Shown in pieces: positions 10,309 to 19,266 of a stretch of DNA of 26,835 nt. The notes under the pieces were generated by a model, which saw nothing but the letters and a program-made list of their open reading frames with translations, made no database searches and was not told the DNA's origin. This stretch comes from Gryganskiella cystojenkinii (lineage: Eukaryota > Mortierellomycota > Mortierellomycetes > Mortierellales > Mortierellaceae): positions 2,452 to 29,286 of the forward strand of contig JAAAIG010000461.1 in NCBI GenBank assembly GCA_015852425.1. Direction: 5' to 3'. Numbering within the stretch: position 1 is the first letter of the stretch; the number at the start of each line of letters is the position of its first letter. Both the position numbers and the translations under genes were made by a program.

Positions 10309-10866
10309 TCAGTCGCTAGTGGTCTTGGCCCACTCCTCAATGGTGAGGATGTCCGCTGACCGCGGGAAGACCTTCTCCATCAGCACTCGGTGTACGTCGG
10401 GGTTGGTGTCCAGGCAGCCATCAGCCAGGACTGTCAGGGCAAAGTCGAGGTCAGCGGCCTGGGTCAAGGTGGACAGCACAACGCCGCTTGTCGCTATGCC
10501 TGCCAGGACGAGATGGTCCACGCCGAGCCCGCGCAACACCACGTCGAGGTCGCTGCCGGTGAACGCGCTGATGCGTCTTTTCGTGACGATGACCTCGCCG
10601 GGCAGCGGTGCGACATCCGGGTGGATCTGCAAGCCGGCGTCTCCGTTGATGAGCGCTCCGGTCTGCGCAATTGCGCTGAAGCACTTGTTCCGACCGCTGA
10701 CCTCGGGGTATCCGTCGCGGAAACTAATCACCACGTAGATGACTGGGATTCCCGTGGCGCGCGCCGCGTCGATGGCGGTGCGCAGACGTGGGAGGTAGTC
10801 AGTGTCGGGGACGCGTGCAACGGTGAGCTGTTGGACATCCATGACAAGGAGGGCACTGGTCGGCAT
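10309..10866 (-). CDS. Isochorismatase-superfamily hydrolase-like protein, bacterial-type
   Basis: One intronless frame of 185 residues starts at the ATG at 10866. It has the alpha/beta fold pattern of cysteine hydrolases (isochorismatase, nicotinamidase, YcaC). An N-terminal beta strand ends in the catalytic-type aspartate (ALLVMDVQ, Asp10), and Lys96 lies in VTKRRISAF. The signature loop reads LAGIATSGVVLST (121-133). In nicotinamidases the seventh position of G-x-x-T-x-x-C is the nucleophile cysteine; here it is Val129. The GIxTSGVVLST form occurs in a bacterial subfamily annotated as cysteine hydrolases, so this is probably a subfamily trait, not a new mutation. Catalytic ability and substrate are unknown. 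Codons end mostly in G or C, unlike the AT-rich flanks and neighbouring genes, and there is no intron. Retroelement relics lie on both sides. Horizontal acquisition from bacteria is the likely explanation. Confidence 0.88.
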   Translation of the reverse strand: MPTSALLVMDVQQLTVARVPDTDYLPRLRTAIDAARATGIPVIYVVISFRDGYPEVSGRNKCFSAIAQTGALINGDAGLQIHPDVAPLPGEVIVTKRRISAFTGSDLDVVLRGLGVDHLVLAGIATSGVVLSTLTQAADLDFALTVLADGCLDTNPDVHRVLMEKVFPRSADILTIEEWAKTTSD

Positions 10867-10932
10867 TATTTCTGTGTTCGTGTTGGCGGGAGATGTTCGA
10901 GCAACGATTTCAGTATGAATACCTCGAGTCTA

Positions 10933-10938
10933 CTTATA
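10933..10938 (-). promoter_or_regulatory. Possible TATA-like element
   Basis: TATAAG on the minus strand lies 67 nt upstream of the isochorismatase-like start codon, in otherwise AT-rich sequence. The position is reasonable for a eukaryotic core promoter, but the motif is short. Confidence 0.25.
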
Positions 10939-10988
10939 CTAATTTCTAGCTTTTCACCTTCGCGTTCTTTTTAACCGACTGGCTGGCT

Positions 10989-11492
10989 TTAATCGCTCAT
11001 TCGGACCTCATCCGGAAAATCCATATTGCCGGCGGCTTGGCCGACATGCCTCCACATAGTCAATGGGTGATCTTCTTAACATCTCTCGTCGGATAGCTGG
11101 CAACAACGCTCTCAAGACACAATCCTTCTTGGTTTCATCGTAAGTCATGATCGCAGCCTGATAAAGTCGGTTGAGGGTCGATACTACATCTTCAACAGAC
11201 TGGTAATGTCCTCGCCTGAAGTCCTTGGCAGAAGCACGAGCCTTCGCTTTGATCGCATGGGTCAGAGATCGCAGGCGGAAGGCGGCCTTGAACTCATCCA
11301 AATTGATCCAGAAAGTATGGTTGTCGCGGTACCATTCCTGGGCACTCGCACCCATAAATGCTTCGACTGTGTGTTGAGCTTGGTTGGGTCTTTCCGGTTG
11401 TTGCCTTTCGAGATGACATCAAAGTGTGTGAGCCAGTCCACAGGATCTTTGTCAGGAAGATAGGCACGAGGTGTTGCAAGGGTTCGTTCACG
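10989..11492 (-). mobile_element. Ty3-type retrotransposon gag relic, frameshifted
   Basis: The minus strand first reads RERTLATPRAYLPDKDPVDW from 11492. After a frame change near 11375 it continues TVEAFMGASAQEWYRDN, and then HTFWINLDEFKAAFRLRSLT and the helix-rich GHYQSVEDVVSTLNRLYQAA. The 'AQEWY ... W..F...F' arrangement, followed by a run of Leu/Arg-rich helices, is the capsid-type gag domain of Ty3/gypsy elements. A second frame change near 11045 gives the tail HVGQAAGNMDFPDEVRMSD. No zinc knuckle, protease or polymerase follows, and no long terminal repeats could be paired. It is a dead fragment lying about 120 nt upstream of the isochorismatase-like gene. Confidence 0.75.
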
Positions 11493-12106
11493 AATAGGGT
11501 CGTGATTGAGAAGGAGCGAAGGGAGGAGGAACTGTGGCTAAATCCATTTCGATTTTTTTTGTTATCTACAAACATTGGTGGCTGGAGAGAGTGGTGGGCG
11601 AGTGCTTCAGCGAGTGGAGAGAGATGATGGGGTTCAAAGTGGTAAAAGAGAGGGGTTCTTGCTTGTGGTTTGATAGGGTTCTAAGGGTTCTGAGTTCTGG
11701 TTTCGTACAAGGTCCACACACGATCTCGCAGAGGCCGACCTGCTGAATAGACATAAGACGCAAAAGACTGGCTGTAAAAATATCAATAATTGAGGTGGTC
11801 GTCGTGTCAGCCTCCAGAGAGGATGTCGAAACCTGCCGCATCATATCCTGGGCCAGGCTGGATTATGGTCTTGTTCTCACGGGAGTGGCGGCCGCGTCGT
11901 CATTACCCACTTAAATACACTACCTCAACTTACGTTTCTTGCATATGGGCATGGTTCTACTTGTTAGTTACAACCCCCCCTGTCATCGCTATCATCAGTA
12001 ACTGTCTCATCGACATAAAAAGAAATCTTACCACACCTTCCTCTAACTTTCTTTCTTGAACAAAGTGTTTTTATTTTTTGACGTTTGGCTAGTTATCATC
12101 CATGCG
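11493..12106. other. Intergenic; flank of gag relic and 3' region of GST A
   Basis: A 93-codon minus-strand open frame (11844-11566) has no recognisable features; it could be the 5' part of the retroelement or chance. The right end holds the 3' untranslated region of the downstream-facing GST gene. No long terminal repeat pair was found. Confidence 0.4.
12070..12075 (-). terminator. Polyadenylation signal of GST A
   Basis: AATAAA on the minus strand lies about 31 nt beyond the stop codon at 12107, a normal distance for a fungal poly(A) signal. Confidence 0.5.
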
Positions 12107-12983
12107 TTAAAACTGGAAACGAGCCTTGGTATTGGCGTTCAATTCCAAATATCTCTCCGAGTGCTTCCACTTTGACAACGAGGGCTTGGCGTCGACTTTT
12201 TCTTTGACCTTCCACAGACTGGGCGTCTGCTTGGCCGAGATGGGGTGCTCCAGTCCCTTGGGAACGAGCAACAAGATCCTGTCAATGACCTGGGCGAGTT
12301 TGATATCCGCCAGAGTGTATTTGCTGCCGACATAGTGACCGTTATCGCCGTTCTCCTTCAAGTGACCCTCATGGACCTGGACAAACTTGGCCAGTGTCTC
12401 GGCGTAAAATTTGGTCGCGGCCTCAACACGAGCCTCACCTGGGGTGGCACCGATAACCTGCTGAGCAAAGTTTTGCAAGAGAACATCGATGCTTTGGAAG
12501 TAACGGTTGACGAGATGTTCCTCCCAGATATCGGAACCAAAGAGCTTGAACTTTTGACCGAGGTAACGTTCGATTGCTTGAGATTCTGCGATCTCAAGGA
12601 CGATGGGTACCGAGGGATCAGCCTCGCTGGGGACGGAGGTTTTTTCATAAAGAACAGGGGCAACCTTGAAGGGTGTCAGTGGTTTTTGTGTAGGCCAGTC
12701 CTATACGAATGTATGAAACAGATGAGGAAAGATAGCCAAATTGTCAGAAGAATGGATCAAGCGAATTTTCATTTATATGTCGAGAAAGGACGGTTCTTAC
12801 CACGGGAAGCTCTTGCCATTTGACATTACCATAGGCGAGGAGGTTTCGGATCAACTCTCCACGTCCGTTCAATGGAAAGTAGAGCAGCTCAAAGATGGAG
12901 TCTTCGGCCGAGGAAGCGGCGGCTTTGGCCAGGTCTTGAGAGGACGCCTTGGTGGCAGTAGGGAGAACGAGAGATGAGGACAT
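12107..12983 (-). CDS. Glutathione S-transferase A
   Basis: Two exons, 12983-12801 and 12700-12107, with a 100-nt phase-0 intron, encode 258 residues. The N-terminal thioredoxin-like domain starts at FELLYFPLNGRGELIRNLLA. It matches the Tyr-type (sigma/alpha/mu-like) GSTs, with Tyr35 as the likely catalytic tyrosine and ESQAIERYLG as the SNAIL/TRAIL-type glutathione-binding motif. The helical C-terminal domain includes GDNGHYVGSKYTLADIKLAQ, the N-capping region conserved in GSTs. An N-terminal extension of about 28 residues precedes the first beta strand. Expected role: cytosolic glutathione conjugation or peroxide detoxification. It is a close paralogue of the gene at 18373-19266, with exon 1 of exactly the same length (183 nt) and the intron at the same codon. 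Confidence 0.93.
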
Positions 12984-13688
12984 TTTATCGTGAGGAGAAG
13001 AGGGAGTTGGAAAGAGAGTACGAGTAAGAGTAAGATGGGAGTGTTTGTGAGTATGTGGTTTTTTGTTGCTTGAAAGGGATTCATCGGGCCTTTTGCTCTT
13101 TCATTTATAGCTTTCTAGTTGAATTTGCAAAAGGCATAACGGGGAAGATTGTGAACAAGAATCTGGCCAGAACGGTGAATAGGGCCATCTTGAGCACAAA
13201 TGACGCGAAAAATCAAAATTAGAGTAATTAGAACGCGAACAAAACGACATTATCGCGCCATCTGCCAAACGATTCGGGAGGATATGAGGGCTTCGGCTTT
13301 GTCATTTTTCATTTTTTTCTTGACATCCCAACAAGATCAGAAACTTGAGTGTGTTCGAGGCATCCACAACAGATTAAAAAAATATGTATGCCTCTGGCTT
13401 CGTAAAATCTGAGAATCATCCCTCAACTAGTTTGATCGATTGGCCTGTAAGGCACCCATATCGATCGGATCGAGGGGCATACTCGATCACTGACCCTCTC
13501 CCAACTTTTGATCAATCCAGGTCATGATTCACTTTGTCGCCTTTCCTCCTCTGTTCACCAAGTAAATTCTCATCGAACAAGACCTTTGCTGCTGGGTAAA
13601 AGAGAGTGCGAGGTGCAGCACGGTATGGAGAAGAATGAAAAGAAGAGGGATCACCAATTGGTGACTTTTATGTACACAAGTTGGGAGT
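12984..13688. other. Intergenic between GST A and PPT1
   Basis: The left part should hold the GST A promoter and leader, which is pyrimidine-rich on the minus strand. The right part should hold the PPT1 3' untranslated region. A 70-codon open frame on the plus strand (13200-13412) has no family resemblance. No RNA gene was seen. Confidence 0.5.
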
Positions 13689-15197
13689 TTAGCCTAATGT
13701 GGTCTGCAGGGTCTGGTCCAGATCGCTGAATCGGTCCATGATCTCTGTTTGATCCACCATTCCTTTGCCGTGTCGTAGCTCTCGGCGATAACGCTCGATG
13801 TTCCTGCGTGACCGTTCCTGGATACTATCCTCTGGTTCAATCTCAAAGATATATGGGATCGCGACGGTCTCGATGAACTCGTCCAGGTTGAATTGCATCT
13901 AAGACATAAACAGGAAGATACGAAAGATACTTATGGTCGTCAATTTCCCCATTGTATCATGTTCGTTGACAAGCTGGGTCAATGGCAAAAGCAAAGCAAA
14001 GCAAAAAAATTAAATTACATGCTCTCCTGGTAAAATTTCATAAATAAGCTTTCCTGCTTTGTCCATGGTCTTGAGTCCCAGCCAGTTTTCCTTGTACTGA
14101 TCCTGTTCTTCCAACTCGATGGTCTCGCCGTCCTCATCTTGGAATCCGAACCAGGCCGTCTCCTTGGGCTTGACAGTGACATCCTCCATAAACATGATCA
14201 TGACCAACTTGTTGATGCTAGAAAGGTGTGCTGCGTAAGTCTCATTCTTAAGTTCGAGCTCGTTGTTGATGTCGGGTAAAAAGATGTTTCTCTGCAGGTA
14301 TGTCTGCAAATTTTTGGGGTCCTAAAAGAACAGGAAAGAGAAGAAAACAGGCCTTCGTTGGTTGTGCAATGACAAAGTGACAGAGAGCATCGACGCAGAG
14401 TTCTTCCCATCTTACCTTGTAGTACTGAGCTTGCACGATATGATCACGCACATAGCCACTATAGACACCAGATCGAGCAATCGTCCTCATTAGCCTACAA
14501 GAGGGATCTGCTTGTACGCAACCAGGGATGTCGGTCACGCCTCCATGCTGAGCACCCAAAGTGACAAGATTGTGGATAGGAGGGTCGTTGCATCTCTGAA
14601 CATAGGCTCTCAAGAACTGTCCGCCTTGAGAGAATCCAACTGCATTGAATCCTGACGACAGCTCCTCGACTCCCTTGAGTTGCTCGCATACCGTTTCAAG
14701 CTGTGGACAGAGAAGGCAAATTCGGGACATAAGTACGGATATGGTCGCTTGGTACGTTTTTTACCAATCATAAAAGTCCCGGAAGCCTCTGAAATTTACC
14801 TGGTGGTTCACATTGCCAAAGAATCCTGCACGCTGGTCCTCTGCTTCAGACTCTGCCAACTATTATGTACAGGGTTGGTCAAAAAAGACATGATGTTAAG
14901 ATCAAGAGAGCATAAAAACATGGCACTAGCGGGTACTGAGAGATGTGGAGAGAGTTGTTCACTTACAGCAACACTGTGAATAAAGATACCGGGCGAGGCA
15001 GCTCTGAGAGAGTCAAAAAGCTCTTCCATTCCCTTTGAATGCGCAGAGTCGCCCATGCCATGGTAAAAAACAACTGGTTTGACAGGGTTTGGAACAAGGG
15101 GGAGACCAGGCGGCACCAATAAGGCGTTGGTGGTGGCAGTAAGAGCACCAATGAAGGCAAGGAGTGCCAATAGAGGTCGTGGGCGGACTGGATGCAT
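13689..15197 (-). CDS. PPT1: Palmitoyl-protein thioesterase 1
   Basis: Five phase-0 exons (15197-14967, 14859-14800, 14700-14416, 14321-14019, 13898-13689) encode 362 residues. The enzyme removes palmitate from S-acylated cysteines in the lysosome or vacuole. A signal peptide (1-25, ending TTNA) is followed by VVFYHGMGDS, the oxyanion region, and then GFFGNVNHQ. The nucleophile elbow VGFSQGGQFLR contains Ser121. IPGCV, the WFGF block and the LGLKTMDKAGKL block all match animal PPT1. By alignment with the human triad, Ser121, Asp239 (MEDVTV) and His293 (GEH) are catalytic. His293 is the last codon of exon 4, and the final exon supplies the amphipathic end plus about 50 charged residues not present in the 306-residue human enzyme. 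The start at 15197 is chosen over an in-frame ATG at 15287 because it puts the signal peptide at the N-terminus. The signal peptide and intact triad imply a functional vacuolar enzyme. Confidence 0.95.
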
Positions 15198-16525
15198 GTG
15201 ATTTGCGGGGGTGAAATGTGTCGGGTGAGTGAATGACAAAAAGGAAAGAACACCAAGCGAAAAATCAAAAGTTTCTTCAACGGTCATTCGGACAGATATG
15301 GCCAGAGTGACTGTTCAAATGCACGGTCCTCTCAAACTCCTCTTGTCCCCATTTCGCGGGAATAGAGGGGTTCCAAACTTCCTGAAAAGTCGACGCGAAT
15401 GCACGCGAGGACGGAGTCGATGTCGAGTGCATTGCGAGTTTGGTAATTGGAATGGCAATGTGATTGGTGTTGGATGGAAGAATGAATGGAAATGGAGGAG
15501 AGATTAGAAAAGAGAAAAACAGCGAGAATACCCGCGGAGCAACCTTCGGTTTTTATTTTCTCTCTCCCTCTTCCTCCTTCACTCTCCTTCTCTCCGGAGA
15601 CATCGTCTTTTTTTTAAATTCTTCCTTGACCAGAGATAGCCAGCAGTCTCTAGCTTCGGTGTTCCTTTTCCCACGTCGTTCTGAACGCGACAAATTCGTT
15701 TTCTCTTTCTTACTCATAACCTTGCTGTCCAATTCGTCTGCTAAAACGTGCCGTGTTTTCGCTTACTTTAGCACAGTCCACTTTTTTTTTTTTTTTTTTG
15801 GTTGTTATAATAACTGTGCAATGCAATTGCGCACCCAAAAGAAAAGAAGGGATAGAATACAAGACTGACCTAGAAAATAATACTCCGGCCAACGGGGGGA
15901 GGTAGGGTGTGGTCTTGTTTAGACAAACGACTCGAAGACTCCAATGGAGGAACGCAGGCCGGGTTTCAACGAGAGGGTGCCCTGCCCAAGGTTCAAGCGC
16001 CTTGTAGTCATATCCATGCTCGTGTACCATGCCGTTCCTTATAAATAGACATCCTAGAACGTCGGACAAAATTTAATATTTTCTAGTTTCCTACTTCATT
16101 ATGTGGGTGAGATGTGGGTAACCGAGGATGGACAACTGGAAGAGGCTGCAGGAGTGCACGGTCAGACGGTGGACTCTGGCTATGTTTTATTGCCAAGGGA
16201 ACGGAGCTTTCCAACGTTACTTCTCTTCATGAGCAACGACCATCATTATTCGTTTCATAAAAAAAAAATCATCGTCAAAGTTCACGTGGAAACTGTTTCG
16301 TTTTGACTTTTGTCTTTATTTCGTATTCATATCTTCTCATAACCGAACTCATCGCCTAGTCGACTTACCTCTTCTTTCGCTCTCGTCGCCCAACAGGTCC
16401 ATTAAAAAATCAAAAAAATAAGCAAAAACGATATTCGTAGACAAGAACTCAACATTCCAAAGTTGCAACTCCTCCGAATAAAAAAGTGTTCAAGCGCCAT
16501 GAAAGAAAATTTCAACCGATCAAAG

Positions 16526-16562
16526 GGAAGGTTCCTTTCTTGGGAAAGTTGGAGAACCTTCC
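16526..16562. repeat. 9-bp inverted repeat with heat-shock-element-like core
   Basis: GGAAGGTTC at 16526-16534 is the exact reverse complement of GAACCTTCC at 16554-16562, with a 19-nt loop. Each arm contains GAAnnTTC, the dimeric form of a heat-shock element, and a further GGGAA lies in the loop. No gene start is nearby on either strand, so function is uncertain. Confidence 0.4.
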
Positions 16563-16820
16563 ACCAAGCTGTTCAAGTCTCAATTATTCTTTTTCATTCA
16601 TTTTGGCAACGCAAGCTCACAATTTATATGGAAAGGAGGGGAGGGTGGAAGCAACAAAAGAACAAAAACCAGGTTGTTTTACATGTGAGAGAACTCTTTG
16701 CCCTCCCCTTTTCACTCGATGAGGAATCGAGTTACTTTGTTGGAGAGGGATCGAGTCTTCCCAGCATGGTGAGTCGTCTACATCGTTGGTTGGATAAGAA
16801 CCAAATAGAGCGATGAAGAG

Positions 16821-16826
16821 TTTATT
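16821..16826 (-). terminator. Polyadenylation signal of RPL31
   Basis: AATAAA on the minus strand lies 54 nt past the eL31 stop codon, the expected position for a poly(A) signal. Confidence 0.55.
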
Positions 16827-16879
16827 CTTTAAAACTGACAAATCTCTTTTTCTTGGATTCCCGAGGTCAAACAGAGAAG

Positions 16880-17631
16880 TTACTCCTCGCAGACCTGGGT
16901 CTCGAGTCCCTTGAAGGAGGTGACGGGAACGTACGAGACGTAGGTGTACAACTTCTCCTTGGCCTCCTCATCATCGTTACGCTTGCGGGACAAGCGAACG
17001 CGGATGCGGTGCTGGACGGTCTTGATACCCTTGGACCAGATCTGCTTGTTCAAGGAGGGATCGACACGGACATCGGAGGTACCCATGGTCTTCTGGGCGA
17101 AGGTCTTGATGGCCTTGATGGCGTGAGGAGCACGCTTCTTGAAGGATCTGTTGCAGGAGACAAAATTTCAGGAACGAAGAAAAGGGTGAGTTCAATTGAT
17201 CTTTGAGGAGGGAGTGGTTGTCTCCAGAAAATGATGTGCTCGACTCATTGATCAGCGTTCAAGGCTTTGTGGGATCAACAGTCTTCCTAAATGTGGACCA
17301 TGTCGCCATAGAACCTTCTTCCGCGGTAATGGAAACATCGAGAGAGGTACCACCAGTCCCTGTCCTGGTCAAGATCCTGTTGATAGCTTTAAGAAAATTG
17401 AGAAGCCTGTCGGATCAACGATCGAAATATCTTGAAGCAATTGTGGTTGACGGCTTGCTGCTCCGTAACGCTTCCTGTATTCCTCTCCTGAGAACTGCCA
17501 CAAGATTTGATTAAGCAAAGACTTGGTTTACGTTACCTGCCGTGAACGTGCTTGTGCAAGTGAATGGTGTACTCACGAGCGACAACGTCGTGGATGGTAG
17601 AACGCTTGGTACCCTTGGATTCCTTGGCCAT
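16880..17631 (-). CDS. RPL31: 60S ribosomal protein eL31
   Basis: Two exons, 17631-17537 and 17147-16880, encode 120 residues, the usual length for eL31. The protein sits at the polypeptide exit tunnel rim of the large subunit. The N-terminus [11 protein letters not shown] leads into [16 protein letters not shown]. Exon 2 gives [48 protein letters not shown] and [13 protein letters not shown], which align along the whole family. The junction splits an arginine codon (AG|A). The 389-nt intron is much longer than most introns in this window (89-144 nt). The 5' leader is short and carries a telomere-repeat-like element. Confidence 0.97.
17148..17536 (-). other. Long intron of RPL31
   Basis: The intron has donor GTAACG and an acceptor ending TGCAACAG. 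Its middle has higher GC than the other introns here and contains open stretches on both strands, including 103 codons on the plus strand. I looked for a C/D-box snoRNA in it because ribosomal-protein introns often carry them, but found no C box and D box at proper spacing. Confidence 0.6.
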
Positions 17632-17661
17632 TTCTAAAAAAGATAATCGAGGAGAAAGATC

Positions 17662-17671
17662 GGGTTAGGGG
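17662..17671. promoter_or_regulatory. Telomere-repeat-like (telobox) element upstream of RPL31
   Basis: GGGTTAGGGG on the plus strand (CCCCTAACCC on the coding strand) lies 31-40 nt upstream of the eL31 start codon. TTAGGG-type sites are bound by Tbf1-like Myb-domain factors, which control ribosomal-protein genes in some fungi such as Candida. Use of this site here is inference from sequence and position. Confidence 0.4.
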
Positions 17672-17763
17672 ATTTGTTCACTTTTTAAGTGTTGGTTGAT
17701 TTGGTTCCTGATCCAGATCGCAAGTTCCGCAATTGATTCGTGTTGAAAGAGGTTTAATTCCGA

Positions 17764-17804
17764 CAGTCGTCCCTCATTGCAGTCGTCCTCCATTGCGGTC
17801 ATTG
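17764..17804. repeat. 16-bp imperfect tandem repeat
   Basis: CAGTCGTCCCTCATTG at 17764-17779 is followed directly by CAGTCGTCCTCCATTG at 17780-17795, with two mismatches. A truncated third copy (CGGTCATTG) follows. The block lies upstream of eL31. Confidence 0.6.
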
Positions 17805-18372
17805 CTGGCAAGCCATCGCACTTGTGTGAAGGATCAATGAACTGATTTCAAGTCAAAGTGAATCCACCATCGGATGATTCGCAAGTCGCATGACGTTTGG
17901 CGACCAGAGATGATCCTGATTCTGCAGCACTGACGATTAAGCCAATATCGACGCTCGATGGATGGGTGACTACGATCATCGTTGGATGGATTTGTTGACG
18001 ACTTGACAATGGATTCATTGCGCCAAACGTTAATGAACAGTCACACGGTCATTACTTGTAAGAAATGCTTTCAAATAGAGAAGGAGCAAAATCATCCTCT
18101 TTCAAGAGCACATTTTAAACTCACGGAAATTGGAGATTTAATTAAGGGTCTTCAAAAAACAGCATTGCGGTTCGACACCTTGTCCCTCTTCACCTTTTCA
18201 CGGACATTTGTTCTGTTGATAACACCTTTGATCTCACGAAAGACTAGCCTTACAGAGGAGACCCTTCGATCGAACAGAGGAAACATTTATCGCTTTCTAT
18301 AATTTGACAGCAGTAGGAGTGAACGATTGAATCAGAGGCTCTACTGTACACTCGAGGGGAGCACACTCTAAT

Positions 18373-19266
18373 TTAACTGTCTGGGGGACTTTGGAAACGG
18401 GCCTTGGTGTTGGCCCTCAATGTCAAACATTTCTCCGAATTCTTCCACTTTTCCACCGAGGGGTTGGCAGCGACGGTTTCCTTGACCTTCCACAGACTAG
18501 GTGTGTCCTTTGCCGAGATGGGAACCTCCAACCCCTCGGGCACGAGCAATAGGATCCTGTCAAGGACCTGGGCAAGCTTGAAGTCTGCCAACGTGTATTT
18601 GTCTCCGACATAGTGACCGTTATCGCCGTTCTCTCTCAAGTGACGCTCATGAGTCCGAGCAAACTTGGGAAGAGCCTTGGTATAGAACTCGGTCGCGGCC
18701 TCAACGCGAGCCTCACCAGGGGTGGCAGTGACTACTTGGGTTGAAAAGTATTGCGCAAAACCATCAATGCTCTGGAAGTAACGGTTGACGAGATGTTCCT
18801 CCCAGATGTTGGAACCAAAGAGCTTGAACTTTTGACCAAGGTAACGCTCGATTGCTTGAGATTCTGCGATCTCAAGGATGACGGGGACCGAGGGATCGGC
18901 TTCGCTGGGGACGGAAGTGGTTTCGTACAGAACAGGGGCAACATTGAAGGGTGTCAGTGGTTTTTGAGCACGCCAATCCTGTACAAAAAACAAAATGAAA
19001 AATAAAAAAAAGTGAAAATTGTATGTCAGAGGTTGGAGTTAACACCTGTTAAAAAAAATGACAGCGTTTATTGTCAGTATTACCAGAAAAATCTCTTGCC
19101 ATTCGACATCGGCAAAGGCGAGGAGGTTTCGGATCAACTCTGCCCGCCCGTTAACTTGATGGTAAAGCAACTCAAAGGTGGAGTCCTCGGCCGGGCAGGC
19201 GGCAGCCTTGGCGAGATCCTGTGTGGAAGCCTTGGTAGGAATTGGGAGAACGGTGGGAGGGGACAT
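18373..19266 (-). CDS. Glutathione S-transferase B
   Basis: Two exons, 19266-19084 and 18978-18373, with a 105-nt phase-0 intron, encode 262 residues. Glutathione-site features match those of GST A: Tyr35 in FELLYHQVNGRAELIRNLLA, the ESQAIERYLG motif, and GDNGHYVGDKYTLADFKLAQ in the helical domain. Exon 1 is 183 nt in both genes and the intron falls at the same codon, so the two arose by duplication. Differences cluster in the loop after the catalytic tyrosine (FPLN versus HQVN), around the start of exon 2 (DWRAQ versus DWPTQ) and at the C-terminus, where this copy ends SPPDS. The loop differences suggest altered substrate preference. The ATG at 19266 is chosen because it aligns with the start of GST A; an upstream TTG at 19296 is not a normal start. 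Confidence 0.93.

Larger units (their letters stand above)
15198..16879. other. Long intergenic spacer, no gene assigned
   Basis: This 1.7-kb spacer lies between the PPT1 start and the eL31 stop. It holds the PPT1 promoter, an extended pyrimidine-rich plus-strand stretch (about 15545-15600), an 18-nt T run near 15782-15799, and a short AAATTTAATAT motif near 16070 like the one near 10084. Open frames of up to 134 codons on the plus strand (for example 15464-15868 and 16463-16816) depend on skewed composition and match nothing I recognise. Confidence 0.45.
17632..18372. other. Intergenic between RPL31 and GST B
   Basis: The left part holds the eL31 promoter and the right part the GST B 3' region. 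A 106-codon plus-strand open frame (17982-18302) has no recognisable motif. A short tandem repeat is listed separately. Confidence 0.5.

Noticed and set aside
10390..10974. A 194-codon plus-strand open frame
   Set aside because: It is antisense to the isochorismatase-like gene; GC-rich coding DNA often leaves the opposite strand open, and there is no recognisable protein.
12245..12823. A 192-codon plus-strand open frame
   Set aside because: It is antisense to GST A, and a similar antisense frame occurs in the GST B paralogue for the same reason.
15464..15868. A 134-codon plus-strand open frame with a hydrophobic run
   Set aside because: The hydrophobic residues come from pyrimidine tracts and a poly(T) run; there is no family resemblance.
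15890..16069. Possible small RNA gene or short conserved peptide region on the minus strand
   Set aside because: No tRNA or 5S rRNA signature fits, and the open frame (119 codons, running into poly-Lys from the T run) is not recognisable.
17148..17536. C/D-box snoRNA in the eL31 intron
   Set aside because: No C box (RTGATGA) and D box (CTGA) at the right spacing and strand were found.
17982..18302. A 106-codon plus-strand open frame with CKKC
   Set aside because: A single Cys pair is not a zinc-binding domain, and nothing else is recognisable.
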